Assembly (NCBI GenBank): GCA_030674185.1
Contig: CM060306.1
Coordinates: 40,967,983-41,031,982 of the forward strand
DNA length: 64,000 bases
From: Monoplex corrugatus
Lineage: Eukaryota; Mollusca; Gastropoda; Littorinimorpha; Ranellidae
Direction: 5' to 3'
The position numbers and the translations under genes are program-made. Under the pieces are notes generated by a model. That model was not told the origin of the DNA. It ran no database searches and saw nothing but the letters and a program-made list of their open reading frames with translations. This document shows, piece by piece, positions 1 through 11,002 of this stretch. Each line of letters opens with the position of its first letter. Position 1 is the first letter of the stretch.

Positions 1-1020
1 CAACCTCGCCCGTCTCAGAGCAAGGACAAAGGTCCGTGAAGCCCTCATCAGAGACATGCTATTTGCCGACGATGCCGCAGTTGTGACCCATACTCAGCGG
101 GACTTGCAGTCACTAATGGACCGCTTCTCCCAGGCCTGCAAAGATTTTGGTCTGACCATCAGTCTTAAGAAGACAAACGTCCTGGGCCAAGACACGCCAT
201 CTCCACCAGCCATCACCATTGATGACTACGAGCTTGAAGCCATCCATCAATTCACATATCTTGGGTCCACCATCACTGATAACCTCTCCCTTGACAGAGG
301 TCGACAAGAGGATCGGGAAGGCAGCCACAACACTAGCCCGCTTCACGCAAAGGGTGTGGACAAATCCCAAGCTGACCACAAAGACAAAGATGGCTGTATA
401 CAACGCCTGTGTCCTCAGCACCTTGCTGTATGGCAGCGAGGCGTGGACCACGCATGCTCATCAGGAGAAAAGGCTCAATACCTTCCACCTGAGAAGCCTA
501 CAGCGCATACTTGGCATTTCCTGGCAAGACAAGGTGACCAACACCGAAGTCCTAACCTGCGCTGGCCTCCCAACCATGCATACCATGCTGAGACAGCGTC
601 GGCTGCGCTGGTTGGGCCACGTTCGCCGCATGGAAGATGGTCGCATCCCAAAAGACATCCTTTATGCGATATGGTGAGCTTGCCACAGGGCAGAGAAACA
701 TTGGCCGCCCACAGCTGAGATACAAAGACGTTTGCAAGCGTGACATGAAGGCGCTTGAGATCAACACTGAGTCCTGGGAGGACCTCGCAGACGACCGCAA
801 CAGCTGGAGAACTACTCTCAAGAAACAGCTGCGGATTGGTGAGGACAAACTGTCAGCTGCTGCAGCAGAAAAGCGAGTCCGCAGAAAAGGAATGACAGCC
901 AACAGACCAGCATCAGCATATACATGCGATCGCTGCGACAGAGACTGCCTCTCTCGCATTGGTCTGTACAGTCACAGGCGACGCTGCTTGGACCAAGCAG
1001 ACAGCCCATCTAGACATTAG
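1..1020 (+). pseudogene. Non-LTR retrotransposon (LINE), 3' part of RT ORF, frameshifted
   Basis: This is the C-terminal part of a LINE reverse transcriptase, cut by the window edge. The reading frame is open from base 2 and shows the FADD catalytic box (bases 62-73) and a thumb region ending in YLGSTI. At about 297-301 it shifts into the frame 219-677, with the conserved LLYGSEAW and RLRWLGHVRRM motifs typical of LINE C-termini. It shifts again near 665 into 637-1020, which ends in a C2H2-like knuckle (CDRCDRDC, then H-R-R-R-C). Two single-base frameshifts make it non-functional. The tail runs into a TGTA-rich stretch (about 1066-1100). A degraded copy of the same family lies on the - strand at 24917-25700. 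Confidence 0.88.
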
Positions 1021-2227
1021 AACGGATGTACTTTGTCCATGGTCAGTCATGACCGAAGGAGGCCTACTATGTATGTATGTGTATTTATATGTGCATACTT
1101 GATGTTCTGAATGTGTATATACACGGAAGGGGTTTGGGCGTTAACAGGTCAGACCTTCAAAAACTGGTTGAAATTCAGTGAGTGGGAAGCCTGTGAATGG
1201 AGGATCAGGAAGAGATGGAAGACAAGAAATTTTGTCTAGCTTGTCTCAAAGATCGTTAACTTTCGAAGAGAAAAATGTTGACGTCAAGATCTCAAGATGA
1301 CGTCTCCATGCTCGGAATGAACTCCATATGCACTAACGTCGCAGGTGCCATGTGATGGAGAAGATCCAGAATGATCGTGCCCATGAGCTGGCCAGGTCCT
1401 GAGGTCCTACCTAGATAGTTCCATAATCCTGGGGTCGTAGGGGAGTGAGGTGGCAGAGTCCTCAACTTTTCCCAGGGCCAGCACCACAAGGGCGGCGCCT
1501 ATCTCCTCTTCCTCGCTTCAAATTCATATTCATATTCACTTTTTTTTTTAAACCAATACTTCAGAAAGGCAAGAAGCCTAATTGGTCTTCAAGGGGTGGG
1601 ACCAGGGAAATCAACCTATCTCTCCAATGTTTTATACCAAGGCAGCCGGGCAATGCCCTGCTCTTCGCGATTTTCAACTGCCGTGGGATCTTTAGCGTGC
1701 CCAGCCAGAAGGCCACGGTCCGACTCATTTTTCGACCCCCTCTTGAGGACTAGACGTTCAGTTCGATTTTACGGTCAAACTGAGGAGAAAAGTCGAGGCC
1801 TCTACGGGGAGTGATTCCTGGAACCTCGAGTTAAGTCATTGGCAGGCGAACGTCTGAACCATTCTGCCACTCTTCTACCTTGCTACTAGTATACAGAAGA
1901 AATGCCATGGCCGTAAAACACACACAACAGATGTTAGAGGGAAGTAGAGCTGTCTTAGTTGTACCTGGAAGATTAGACATGACTGAGAACAAGCGTGTTT
2001 TAATTGTAGATTCAAGTACCTGGATCGAATGACAGTCAGTTTTAGTTTTCGAGATCATTTTCGTAACTCTAGGCAGAACACGGATGGTTAAGGGTGCACG
2101 GTCATATAGGAAGTTGATGCAACACTGAATTGCAATGACTAACAGTGTCAGCGGAATTTGAAAGAGAGACGATTTACAACTTCAGACGAGAAGGATTTAG
2201 CGTTGGTAGATTTCAGGCTGCGACGAG
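1021..2227. other. Non-coding flank, possible old interspersed repeat at 1580-1830
   Basis: No gene is visible. The stretch at about 1580-1830 is more GC-rich than its surroundings and includes a GGGATCTTTAGCGTGCC block. Similar GGGATCTTTAACGTG blocks occur in interspersed repeats of marine invertebrates, so this may be a repeat remnant; that is recollection, not a search. The rest has no recognisable structure. Confidence 0.3.
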
Positions 2228-2387
2228 TCACACACACACGCGCACACACACACACACGCACACACACACACACGCACACACACACACGCACACACACACA
2301 CACGCACGCACGCACACACACGCACGCACGCACACACACACACATATGTATACATATATATATATATACATGTGTGTGTGTGTGTGT

Positions 2388-2432
<45 letters not shown>
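2228..2432. repeat. (CA)n-(TA)n-(TG)n compound microsatellite, palindromic
   Basis: A CA/GCAC tract (2228-2345) is followed by a short TA tract (2346-2370) and then a TG tract (2371-2431). Because TG is the complement of CA, the whole block can fold back on itself around the TA centre. Confidence 0.9.
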
Positions 2433-2434
<2 letters not shown>

Positions 2435-3040
2435 AAAGAGACACACACACAGAGACAGAGAGGGAGAAACTGAGGAAAAGAGAACTCAGAACTCAGAATT
2501 GTTTAATGTACATCGGCTTTGGCCACAATACAAGCACATGGATGAAACTGGGGAAGGGATCCGGGTCTTGACAATTCCATACATATTTCATATTAACACA
2601 CACATATATATTCCAGTGCAATACGTATACATGTTCATGTACACAAATACATATATTGCATCGCAGATATTTAATCGTAATATCAGAATTATGATTTACA
2701 TTACGTCTTTTAGTTCAAACAACTATACATCAGATAGACAACAACAAAAATCATCTGATCAATGGTTTAATCATCGAAGAGAACAACTGGCATTAACTCT
2801 CAGCCAAATCACTTGGTTAAATTAGTAAATAATCAAACAAGGCCTCCTATGTATCGATCATCCGATCAATTAATCGATGACCAATTAATTCCTTAGTAAA
2901 ATAGAAAGCAATGAATTTACTTATCCAAATGATAATCGCCATCAGTTATCAGTGAAGTACCTAGCAAAATGATAATCACCGGTCAGCTCAATCAACCAAA
3001 GACTCATCCACTCTGTGAAATCTAACCTGTCAGTTGATTA
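2433..3040. other. AT-rich non-coding stretch
   Basis: AT-rich sequence without a supported ORF or RNA gene. It contains scattered ATCA/CAAT words that grade into the repeat that follows. Confidence 0.5.
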
Positions 3041-3232
3041 AGCATCTAACCTATCAATCAATTAACCAATGAATGTATCAATCAATCATCTAATCAATCA
3101 ATCAGTCAATCAATCAACCAATCAATCTATCAATCAATCAGTCAACCAACCAACCAACCAACCAACCAATCAACCAATCTATCAGTCAATCAATCAATCA
3201 TTCATCAGTTAGTCGATCATCCAACAAATCAA
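3041..3232. repeat. Degenerate (ATCA)n tandem repeat
   Basis: Repeats of ATCA, AACC and ATCT tetramers run with substitutions through the whole stretch. A cleaner CAAC run lies near 3145-3170. Confidence 0.8.
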
Positions 3233-3264
3233 AATATCATCCAATTAACTGCCAAAATCCAAAC

Positions 3265-3268
<4 letters not shown>

Positions 3269-3353
<85 letters not shown>
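3269..3353. repeat. (GA)n microsatellite
   Basis: About 42 uninterrupted GA dinucleotides. On the - strand this reads as a serine-leucine run in a spurious ORF. Confidence 0.97.
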
Positions 3354-3357
<4 letters not shown>

Positions 3358-3544
3358 TGCGTGATCTTGCACTCTGTGAAGATAAAAGATCGTTTTCGGA
3401 AAAAAAAAAACTCAGGGAAATAGTCATGTGTGGTTCAGAAATGATAAACAGAAAGGCCGAACGCCAGGGACCATACCTGCAATAAAAAAAACAAACAAAA
3501 ACAAAACAAAACAATAAAAAACAGTAAGTTTGAGTTTGATTTTT

Positions 3545-4085
3545 GTTCAACTCGTCTCGAGGGGCTCATCACACTCAGACAATTCTGTGATATGAGCTCC
3601 AGCCGAATCTGCCGGTGATAATCTGTCAGATTCCTTGAGTCTACGCAAAACAATGTGCACTGGCAAGGTCTTGAAATGGAAGCGTGTACTTGGAGAAATG
3701 AACTCGTGAAACATTAAGCTGACACCATCAGGATGTTTGGAGCATTGACTTGAGCAGCCCACAGGCCAGTTTTTATGTATTAGGTTGTAGCTGGGTCTCT
3801 GAACTCAAGACATCAGATCTTGAGTCCGATCTTGAAATGGAAGCGTGCATTTGGAGAAAGGAACCTGTGAAACACTAAGCTGACACCACCAGAATGATTG
3901 GAGCATTCAGTTGAGCAGCCCACGGGTAGCGGCTGGGTCTCTGAACTCAAGACATCAGATCCTGAGTCCGATCTCTGTCAACAGAGCCAGAAAATCCATG
4001 TAAAGAAAAATGACAAGCCAGAAGATCGAACCCATTACCCCTGCATTATCAGGATCATGTTCATACTGAATGAGCAAAAGGACCA
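3545..4085 (-). mobile_element. tRNA-derived SINE (family 1) with internal ~150-bp tandem duplication
   Basis: Related copies occur at 33340-33570, 37027-37290 and 45570-45850, all in this orientation. The tRNA-like head is at the right end: on the - strand it has an A-box-like stretch and the B-box GGGTTCGATC, seen here as GATCGAACCC near 4026. The body contains the family landmarks ctgacaccaccagaatga and caggccagtttttatg. A block starting gatcttgaaatggaagcgtg occurs twice in tandem (about 3670-3830 and 3831-3970), with several substitutions between the copies. Confidence 0.75.
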
Positions 4086-4165
4086 GTCCTAAAACAAACT
4101 GTGGCCTGTCCGACCAAGGATTGAATACATAGCATGGCACTCTACCCAACTGAGCAAAAACGCCA
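4086..4165 (-). mobile_element. tRNA-like SINE head
   Basis: The - strand reads TGCTCAGTTGGGTAGAGTG, a good RNA polymerase III A box, followed by ATTCAATCC as a weakened B box. The anticodon arm does not pair well, so this is a SINE head or a tRNA pseudogene rather than a working tRNA. Confidence 0.5.
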
Positions 4166-4221
4166 GTTCTAAAAATAAAATAAAAAATAAAAAAATAAAA
4201 TTGAAATAAATAAATTAAGAA

Positions 4222-4272
4222 TGGGGGGGGGGGGGAGACGTATGTGTGTGTGTGTGTGTGGGGGGGGGGGGG
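4222..4272. repeat. poly-G / (TG)n / poly-G simple repeat
   Basis: A G-run, about eight TG units, then a second G-run. It sits between two tRNA-like heads. Confidence 0.9.
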
Positions 4273-4348
4273 TTGCGAGGTTTGAACCGACAACCTCCAA
4301 GTTATAATAATAGCGCTCTAACCAATGAGTTAATGGATCACTGACAAA
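4273..4348 (-). mobile_element. tRNA-like SINE head or tRNA pseudogene
   Basis: The - strand has TTGGTTAGAGCGC (A box) and GGTTCAAACC (B box) about 33 bases apart, in the spacing of a tRNA. The acceptor ends do not pair fully and simple repeats follow it, so a SINE head is more likely than a tRNA gene. Confidence 0.5.
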
Positions 4349-4739
4349 ACAGTGAAAACACAGGGACACATCAGCCTCAGCCCCACGGGAGAGAAAGCGG
4401 AGTTATCTGCCTTGATATAAAGACGGAACGACTGTGGGCCAACTGTAAAAACATACGAACAAAGCAAATTAAAAACTAACTTTTATACAGAATTTTTTTG
4501 TTATCTTTAATGCAGATACTGATAAAAGCAAGCAAGCAAACTAAATAAACAGGACAAGGGGAAGGGAAGACAAAAAAAAAAAGCCATGACGTAAAACTGA
4601 AACAACGAAAAGAAGTGTCACCATTAAATCTCCTGCTCAAAGTTCGTAATATAAGTAAAAAGATGTTTTCCACTGCTATTATTGTGTCTACCATTGTTTC
4701 CGCGACTCTCTGTTTGTTTGTCTGTCTGTCTCTCTTTCT

Positions 4740-4832
4740 CTCCACGTGCGTGGTTTAAATTGTTTTTCACATCTGCTATATGTATAATCAAGTAAGTTTA
4801 GAATTAAAGCCCATCATGCACATTACATCCGG
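4740..4832 (+). promoter_or_regulatory. RPS26: RPS26 core promoter region
   Basis: This is the sequence just upstream of the pyrimidine-rich RPS26 start. It contains a CACGTG E-box inside the palindrome CCACGTGCGTGG (4741-4752). No TATA box lies at the expected -30 position, as is common for ribosomal-protein promoters. The role is inferred from position only. Confidence 0.45.
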
Positions 4833-4874
4833 CTTTTCTTTTCCTGATTTCCTGTTGAAAGTTAGGCAAGCATG
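4833..4874 (+). CDS. RPS26: RPS26 exon 1: 5' UTR with TOP-like start and the initiator ATG
   Basis: The sequence CTTTTCTTTTCC fits a terminal oligopyrimidine (TOP) transcript start, the signature of translation-machinery mRNAs. About 40 bases later comes ATG (4872-4874), followed immediately by the strong splice donor GTAAGT. The coding part of exon 1 is therefore just the start codon. Human RPS26 also has intron 1 directly after its ATG (the c.3+1 splice site). Exon 2 begins in phase 0 with ACT, giving M-T as in eS26 proteins. The exact transcription start is a guess. Transcript data could show another first exon, but I found no other ATG|GT in a suitable context. Confidence 0.82.
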
Positions 4875-4980
4875 GTAAGTACCCACGAGTTTTCGTTTAG
4901 TTTATTGAATGATTTATTTGTTTCTTGAAAAAAATTGGGAAATAATAATGTATATATGCAAAAGGGAGGTACCATTAAAC

Positions 4981-5685
4981 GGTAATGTTGTACAATAGAA
5001 TACGAAAATAATTGGAGCTAATTTCACGCACTTTTACGGGTGTTTTCGGTTCTGCTCGATGTAAAGAGACGTAAGACACCCTTACCTACTCACTTTGACC
5101 AGTCCTTCCCCACAAACATGCACAAAGTATCCCTGAATGACTGGCGACCACAGCTCCAGCAGTCACCTGCACGCCATTTTGGTTGCTGATCACATGGGCA
5201 CAACGTCATCACTAGTGGGGAGTTATTGTCTATAAATAGTAACATCAACCACGTGTGTCAGTGCAATCACCGACCTAAAATATGTGTGCAGTGCAACACT
5301 TGTTTACCCCTTCGGTTACCTCGCGTTTTTTGGCTTTTTCCGCGTTTTTTTCGGCATTTTCCGGAGTTTACTGGTCTCGATCTAGATGTAAACATTACCA
5401 CGTGTTTCCTATTTTCGGTTTCAAATAAAAACACACAAACAGTGATGACGTTTTCACCCACGTCACCCACGTGATCAGGGTTATGGTCGCCAGTCATTCA
5501 GGGATATTTAATGCATGTTTGTGGGGAAGGACTGGTCAAAGCGAGTAGGTAAGGGTGTCTTACGTCTCTTTACATCGAAGGTAAGGGTGTCTTACGTCTC
5601 TTTACATCGAGCAGAACCGAAAACACCCGTAAAAGTGCGTGAAATTAGCTCCAATTATTTTCGTATTCTATTGTACAACATTACC
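4981..5685. mobile_element. Foldback DNA transposon, 170-bp terminal inverted repeats, 9-bp TSD (Mutator-like)
   Basis: The element begins ggtaatgttgtacaa and ends with its exact reverse complement. The left arm (4981-5150) and right arm (5484-5685) are almost identical inverted copies. Both sides are flanked by CCATTAAAC (4972-4980 and 5686-5694), a perfect 9-bp target duplication. Long inverted repeats with a 9-bp duplication are typical of Mutator-like elements. The 333-bp interior has no transposase, so it is non-autonomous. The near identity of the arms suggests a recent insertion. It lies about 100 bp inside RPS26 intron 1. Confidence 0.88.
5548..5611. repeat. 32-bp tandem duplication in the right arm of the foldback element
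   Basis: The block starting ggtaagggtgtcttacgtct occurs twice back to back (5548-5579 and 5580-5611). The left arm has only one copy, so the duplication happened after, or distinguishes, the two arms. Confidence 0.9.
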
Positions 5686-5694
5686 CCATTAAAC

Positions 5695-6287
5695 ATTCAT
5701 TTCCACTCATTGAAGCAACTTTGGGTGCGGTTTTTTTTTTCCCGGAATGACTGCTCTACGAGTCTACGAGTACAAGCCATCCATCATCCATGTGATCAGT
5801 CAGTGATGTCGGCGTTGTTTAAATCAAACAACTGAACTTGATGCGATATAAGAATGGAGAATGACTGCCAGAGACCGACTACAAAGTAAGTCAAAATGTA
5901 GATAGATGTCATAGTCCAAAGAGAGGTAAAAGCAGGGCCGTTTCCTCTGCAAAAGTAAGAATAAACCAAAACAAATGTCCAAGAACCGAACTGTCTGAAA
6001 AACTCGCGACCGGAGATGTCCTGTCGTATTAAGTATGCATGAATAAACTGAAATGGGGCTGCTTCAACAGTCTTCATTCATGTCAGCAGCAGATATATCT
6101 CCTTCACTGGCTTCAGGATGAGTTGCAGTAGCAGAACAGACAGCCACAGGACAGTCTGCAGAAGGGATAGGTCTTTCTGTGAGGAGATGGTTTTGAAGAA
6201 CTTGTCTGAGATCCTCCAATGACAGAGTAGCCTCCAATGACCCTGTCAGTTTTAGAGAGCCTTTTTTTTGTTGACAATCCATCTAAT
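5695..6287. other. RPS26 intron 1, unassigned; weak - strand ORF 6282-6064
   Basis: The - strand frame 6282-6064 encodes 72 residues, acidic toward its end (it finishes ISAADMNEDC). A competing frame runs through the same bases. No family is recognised. It may be an exon of a dead nested transposon gene; coding status is uncertain. Confidence 0.25.
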
Positions 6288-6294
6288 CCTACAG

Positions 6295-9026
6295 TAGCAA
6301 TGCCGTGCGAACCGAAACGCGACGTCAAATTTGTGGTACCAAAAACTGGGGAAAACCGGGGCCGGCCGCAAAACTGGGGGGGTCTTCGGTTCAATCAAGT
6401 ATTACTACCTCTTTAATCGGTGTTTCATTCTTATTTTTTGTCTTATGTGAATAAGAAATGAATAAAGATTTGAATGATTGCCTTTTTATATACTTAGAGC
6501 GAAAATGGAATTAGTTATTTGATGAAAAAGTCGAAAATCCGCGCTTCGGGCGCAATCGCGGATATGGTATGCGTTTAGAATCGAAGTTTGTTCGGGATGC
6601 TTCACTATTTCGGTCGGTACGGCTATATTTGTGAACCAATCACATTGTAATTTTGCAGCCAATGAGAATTAATGTAACAGAATGATATATCCCGACGACA
6701 CCTGTGTGTGCCTGTTTCGAACAGAGATCGACGCTTCCAAAGTTTTGCTTTTTTTCATCGGAAAAGTTTGCAGGCAAGTCGCCATTTTTGGAACTTGTCG
6801 TCGGCGGGATTCGATTTTACATGCTTTTTTCTATATGCATGTGTAATATGAAATCAATTTGATTTAAAATACGGCCGTACGCCAACTTTTTACATGAGGA
6901 TCTGTACCAGATCAACGTCGGAATGTGCCGACGCCAGTAGCCTGAGTAGGCCTACAACGCGAAACAGAACGCTGTGCAAGTTTCAGCTCGGCAAGTTTTG
7001 CGCTGTCAAAGACTAGATCTAGATCTAGCAATCAACAGATCAAGTTCTGTTTTATCTGTAACATTGTATTTTTCAAGAAAAGGACTACTGCGTTTGAACT
7101 CGATTCGGAGTTGTTAGCTGAAGTTTGATTTGTCAACCATTTCCTTCCCGAGGTCATGCTAATTCGCATGTCGCTGTGTAGACTTGCTCACCCCATGACG
7201 GGCGAGCTTACTACTAAAAATGCTATGTGATCGACGGGCTTCCCGGGGCCGTGGAAAATGGGTTTGCCCAAACAGAGGGGTAACCCGCGTCCTCCAACTC
7301 TCTCTCTCTCTCTCACTCAAATTTTAAATGAATGAATAAACAGATCTAAATAATTTTTTTTTCAAATCAACAAACAATTCTGTGCAAGTCAATGTACTTT
7401 CCTTGACATGAATCTCTCTCTCTCTCTCTCTCTCTCAGAGAACAAAAAATGAATAAATAACAAAAAATGAATAAATAAGTAAATAGGCCCCAGTACATTC
7501 ATATCCAAGTCATTGTTAACAGGCATGATCCTCTCTCTTTCTCTCTCTCTCTCTCTGACAACACACACACACACTAATACACACAGATTTAGAATGTCAC
7601 AAAACAAAATCTTCTGTTCATTGTTTATTGTTATAATATTCTTTATTTAGGTTTTAAAACTGAATAGAAGGCTGTGAGTTGTATTATTTGTAAAGTAGAC
7701 CACCCATTAGCTTACGTAGTTGTTTCAATTTGTAGTCAGTATCTGGAAAGGATATGCCTATTGTCATTAATTTGTTTTAACGGGAAGATTGCATCTTATT
7801 TAGTAGTAGCCTATTATTGATTCGTATTAAAGGGCAAGAGTACACTGGAAACACTTAGCAGGATTGCTCTGCTTTGATGGATTTTTACCAGTAATATGCT
7901 AAAAATCAAAGTCGCGAGTTTAGGCTTAATGTTAAAGTAATATTGATGTGGAGACTCTGCATTATGGTTTCCTTTCCTTTCCAGTCTCTCAATGAATAGT
8001 ATATATTATGCAGAAATTCATATATTTCTCTATTGTAGGACTAGGAGTTAAGTGACCTGTTCCTGAATGGCGAGTGGTCCCATATCCTCCCAGAAGTTTT
8101 CTTTGGACGCTGGCTGTGCTAAGTGTTCGGGGACTTGACTCATCCACAGTCAGTCAGTCAGTTTTCTAAACACTGATGAATAAAATAAAAATCAAATGTA
8201 CTGTGCAAAAATCTTGTCTGATATGTTTTCCTCTGTGTGTGTATGTGTATGTGTATGTGTGTGTGTTTAGTTTTTAGTAGAATATTGATCAGATGATATT
8301 TTTGGATAGCCTGCAGCATAAAAGCATGCAGTAATTTTTAATATTTCAACTATTTAAGTGATTCCAGAAGTCATTGATTCTCAGATTTCCTTTTATATGT
8401 ACAGAAATTGATGAAATATTACAAATTATTCATAAGACTACTGAAGTAGCGAGTCGTGACTTTTTTGGTTTAATTTGCAGTAATAAGACACTTGAACGAT
8501 GAGCAAAATGATTTTTTATCTATCTCATGAAATGATTATATATCCTTGTTTTGTTTCTAGCTTCATTTTTGTCTGTTATTAATACAATATGGGCAATTAT
8601 TAATGAAAAACAGATAAAACATGCCAAATATCACATGTTTCCTGTAATAAGACAAAAATGGCTCGTCGCAGAGTTACGATAATGGTTTCATTCAATTCGG
8701 CATACAAAAATACATCAACGATCAAAATTTTATGACATTTGGTCCTGTCTGTCTCTCACAATTACAAAATGAATGTCATTTCCAGCAAAATCAGCATACC
8801 ATGCCATTTGATGGGTTTGTTCTTTGACAGCTGGTCCTTCTTTGTCCCACTAAGACGTGGTACCAAAATTTAAGAAATTTTTGACGCTTCAAATTCGAAT
8901 ATCTCGTGAACTAATAGTCCGATCTGAAAAATTTAAACTGCTTTTTACTCCGAACAACAGTATCTTCAAAACCATATAAATCTTTTAACTCAAAACCCAA
9001 TTTCAATTTTTCATGCGGCATTGCTA
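6295..9026. mobile_element. Candidate DNA transposon, 11-bp TIR, 7-bp TSD
   Basis: TAGCAATGCCG (6295-6305) and its exact reverse complement CGGCATTGCTA (9016-9026) are each flanked outside by CCTACAG (6288-6294, 9027-9033), in direct orientation. Both ends also carry a GGTACCA word within 190 bp. The interior has no recognisable transposase, and TC microsatellites lie at 7290-7313, 7412-7436 and 7531-7556. A 7-bp duplication is unusual and the superfamily is not assigned. Short inverted repeats can occur by chance, but chance is much less likely with matching direct flanks. Confidence 0.55.
7290..7580. repeat. Cluster of (TC)n and (AC)n microsatellites
   Basis: Three TC tracts (about 7290-7313, 7412-7436, 7531-7556) and an AC tract (7560-7574) occur in a 290-bp stretch. 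They produce the repetitive ORF on the - strand here, which is not a gene. Confidence 0.85.
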
Positions 9027-9033
9027 CCTACAG

Positions 9034-9735
9034 GCAGAATTGCAGTACTTGTTTTGAATACTACTTTCCTTCCAACTTAAGTCCTCTTAACTGCAGCAGG
9101 AGACAGTTAGGCATACAGCTGGCAACAATGGTGGTCTTCTCTTCCAGGTAGAAAGCTTCTCCTCAGTCGGTTGTAGATTTCATCAGCTGAAAACAGCCAC
9201 ATTTCCTGTTGTTATTGTTCTCTAAGTCATATTTCTATGTCAACCGGTTTGCAGACTAATTCAATAATTGTCCAGTATTGTCGTATCACTAAATTTTCAG
9301 CTTACAAGTTGAATCAATAAGAGAATGAGTTCAGTGTTATTCACTTTATTGGCACCAAATCTTTTGATTACACATTTATTTCACAATGCACATTAATATA
9401 ACTGTACGAAATTCAGAACAAAATGTGAGTAGGCCTATATCATATGTTTAATTTTATATATATATATATATAACAAATATATATATATATATATATATAT
9501 AGTTTTGTTTCGTTGAAGCTTGGCTGATTCAGCTGATGGAAGTGCGACCACATTGCAAGAACTGTAAAACCGAAAGTACTGCACTAGCTCAGGTCACGTG
9601 ACTAAATAAAAACATTCAATCCTTGTAGAAAGAAATGCTATTTTACTAAGTATATGAATAAAATAAATGAAAAGTCTCTTTCTTGTAATATTTTTGTCAT
9701 GAATGTGAGTTAGCATCAATAACTTTAAATAAATT
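9034..9735. other. RPS26 intron 1, unassigned, with (TA)n at 9451-9500
   Basis: Mostly AT-rich. A - strand stretch near 9215-9110 could encode a short exon (it includes ADEIYNRLRRSFLPG after a possible AG acceptor), but no family is recognised. The TA repeat at 9451-9500 is interrupted once by AACAA. Confidence 0.3.
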
Positions 9736-9981
9736 GCTCATTTCTCGGACAACCCTACTACATTGAGTGTGTTGTTGGCCGATTCCACATCATCTTGTTT
9801 CAAACGGTGTTGGCTCATAAAAAGTGTACAGAACAACAAACTATTCATAAGGTCAAAAACAATAAAGAATTAACCTACCAACTTGTGTGAATAAGATGAT
9901 CTGATTGCGATTCTGAAGCAGTCGATGTCTCATTTCTGTCATTATTGGTGACCGACAGTTCAATGTGCGTGTCAGCCATGG
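9736..9981 (-). CDS. Possible small two-exon gene of unknown function
   Basis: On the - strand GCCGCCATGG is a near-ideal translation start (ATG at 9981-9979). It is followed by about 33 codons beginning MADTHIELSVTNND and a possible donor GTAGGT at about 9880. A possible acceptor near 9807 leads into a frame that ends at a TGA near 9736 (last residues VVGLSEK). Joined, these give about 58 residues, rich in S, T, N and D. I do not recognise the product. It could be the N-terminal exon of a dead transposase gene nested in RPS26 intron 1, or chance. Confidence 0.3.
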
Positions 9982-10434
9982 CGGCTAACAGTGTTCATGA
10001 AGAGCGGTACACTTAGTCTCTTTTATCGTTTGCCGCTTCGAATGGAAATGATAATTAAACAAAATTTTGTACAAATATTGTAGATGGAAGTCTGATCTAC
10101 AAACTGATGTATTATGAGCTTGGGCAATCAGGTCTTTGTAGTAGAAAATCCACTTTGAACATTTCACTGCTTGAATTTTGACACTTTCATCACACGGATC
10201 ATGATGAAACGGGCATGAAAATAAGGCTCTGGATGTCTTCTTTCATTTCATTGGTTAGAGTAGTGTAAACAGAAGACAATTGGCATTATGTCAAGACCGC
10301 CGGCCGAACTCGCCAGAGTAGGGCGAATTAATATGTAATAAAACATATAGGCCTACTAAAATGAGTATTAGTCTAAACAAGTACATAATTCAAACAACAA
10401 AACACCAATAATTCAAACAACAAAACACCAATCT

Positions 10435-10855
10435 TTTTATTGCAGCAGATTTTATTAAATTTTTATCACATATCGCAAAATATGAGTTGAAAATCACAAA
10501 GAAATAGGTCAAATCTGCAGACTTTCTGTCTGATGCACGCTGTTTGGAGTAGCTATTAGAGTAGCTATTATCAGTCACAGTCGCTTTCTTGATGCACAGT
10601 ATGTCGGAGAATTCTAGAAGCATCAATATGAACATGCCCACTTGATGTTGATGGTTGATTTTCCACCTCCATTTCATCAGTTTCATCAATTTTCGGTCTT
10701 AGCAAGGGCTCTTTGTTGAGTGAAGTGCTGATCAACGAAGATATACTCAATTCAGAGGCTGTTTCTTCTGTTTTGGGCTCAAAATCACTGCCTTTTTCGA
10801 GGAGGATTTCATCCAAAACTTGTTGCACTGTGTAGCGAGCTCGTTTAATCATCTT
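10435..10855 (-). pseudogene. piggyBac transposase-derived N-terminal fragment with poly(A) signal
   Basis: The - strand ORF 10852-10571 encodes 93 residues. It starts MIKRARYTVQQVLDEIL and is followed by acidic and serine-rich sequence. This resembles the N-terminal tail of piggyBac-derived (PGBD) proteins, which precedes the transposase domain. Here the frame stops at DCD and is followed by AATAAA on the - strand at about 10436-10441, with no catalytic domain. It is best read as an internally deleted piggyBac-type element in RPS26 intron 1. The family call rests on pattern recognition only. Confidence 0.45.
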
Positions 10856-11002
10856 GACGTCAGAAAAACAACAAAAAACTGTAAAATTGCTTCAAAATGA
10901 CTTGGCGTAATCTTCGAAGTTATCAGAAGGGAAGAGTGAGGGAGTAACGTCCCTTTCTTAATGAATATTCATACAAGTGAAACTGAAAGTGAGTGGCTGT
11001 GT

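Noticed and set aside
2145..2571. ORFs of Thr-His and Cys-Val repeats
   Set aside because: They are translations of the CA/TG microsatellite.
4086..4348. Functional tRNA genes
   Set aside because: A and B boxes are present, but acceptor and anticodon stems do not pair properly and SINE-type tails follow.
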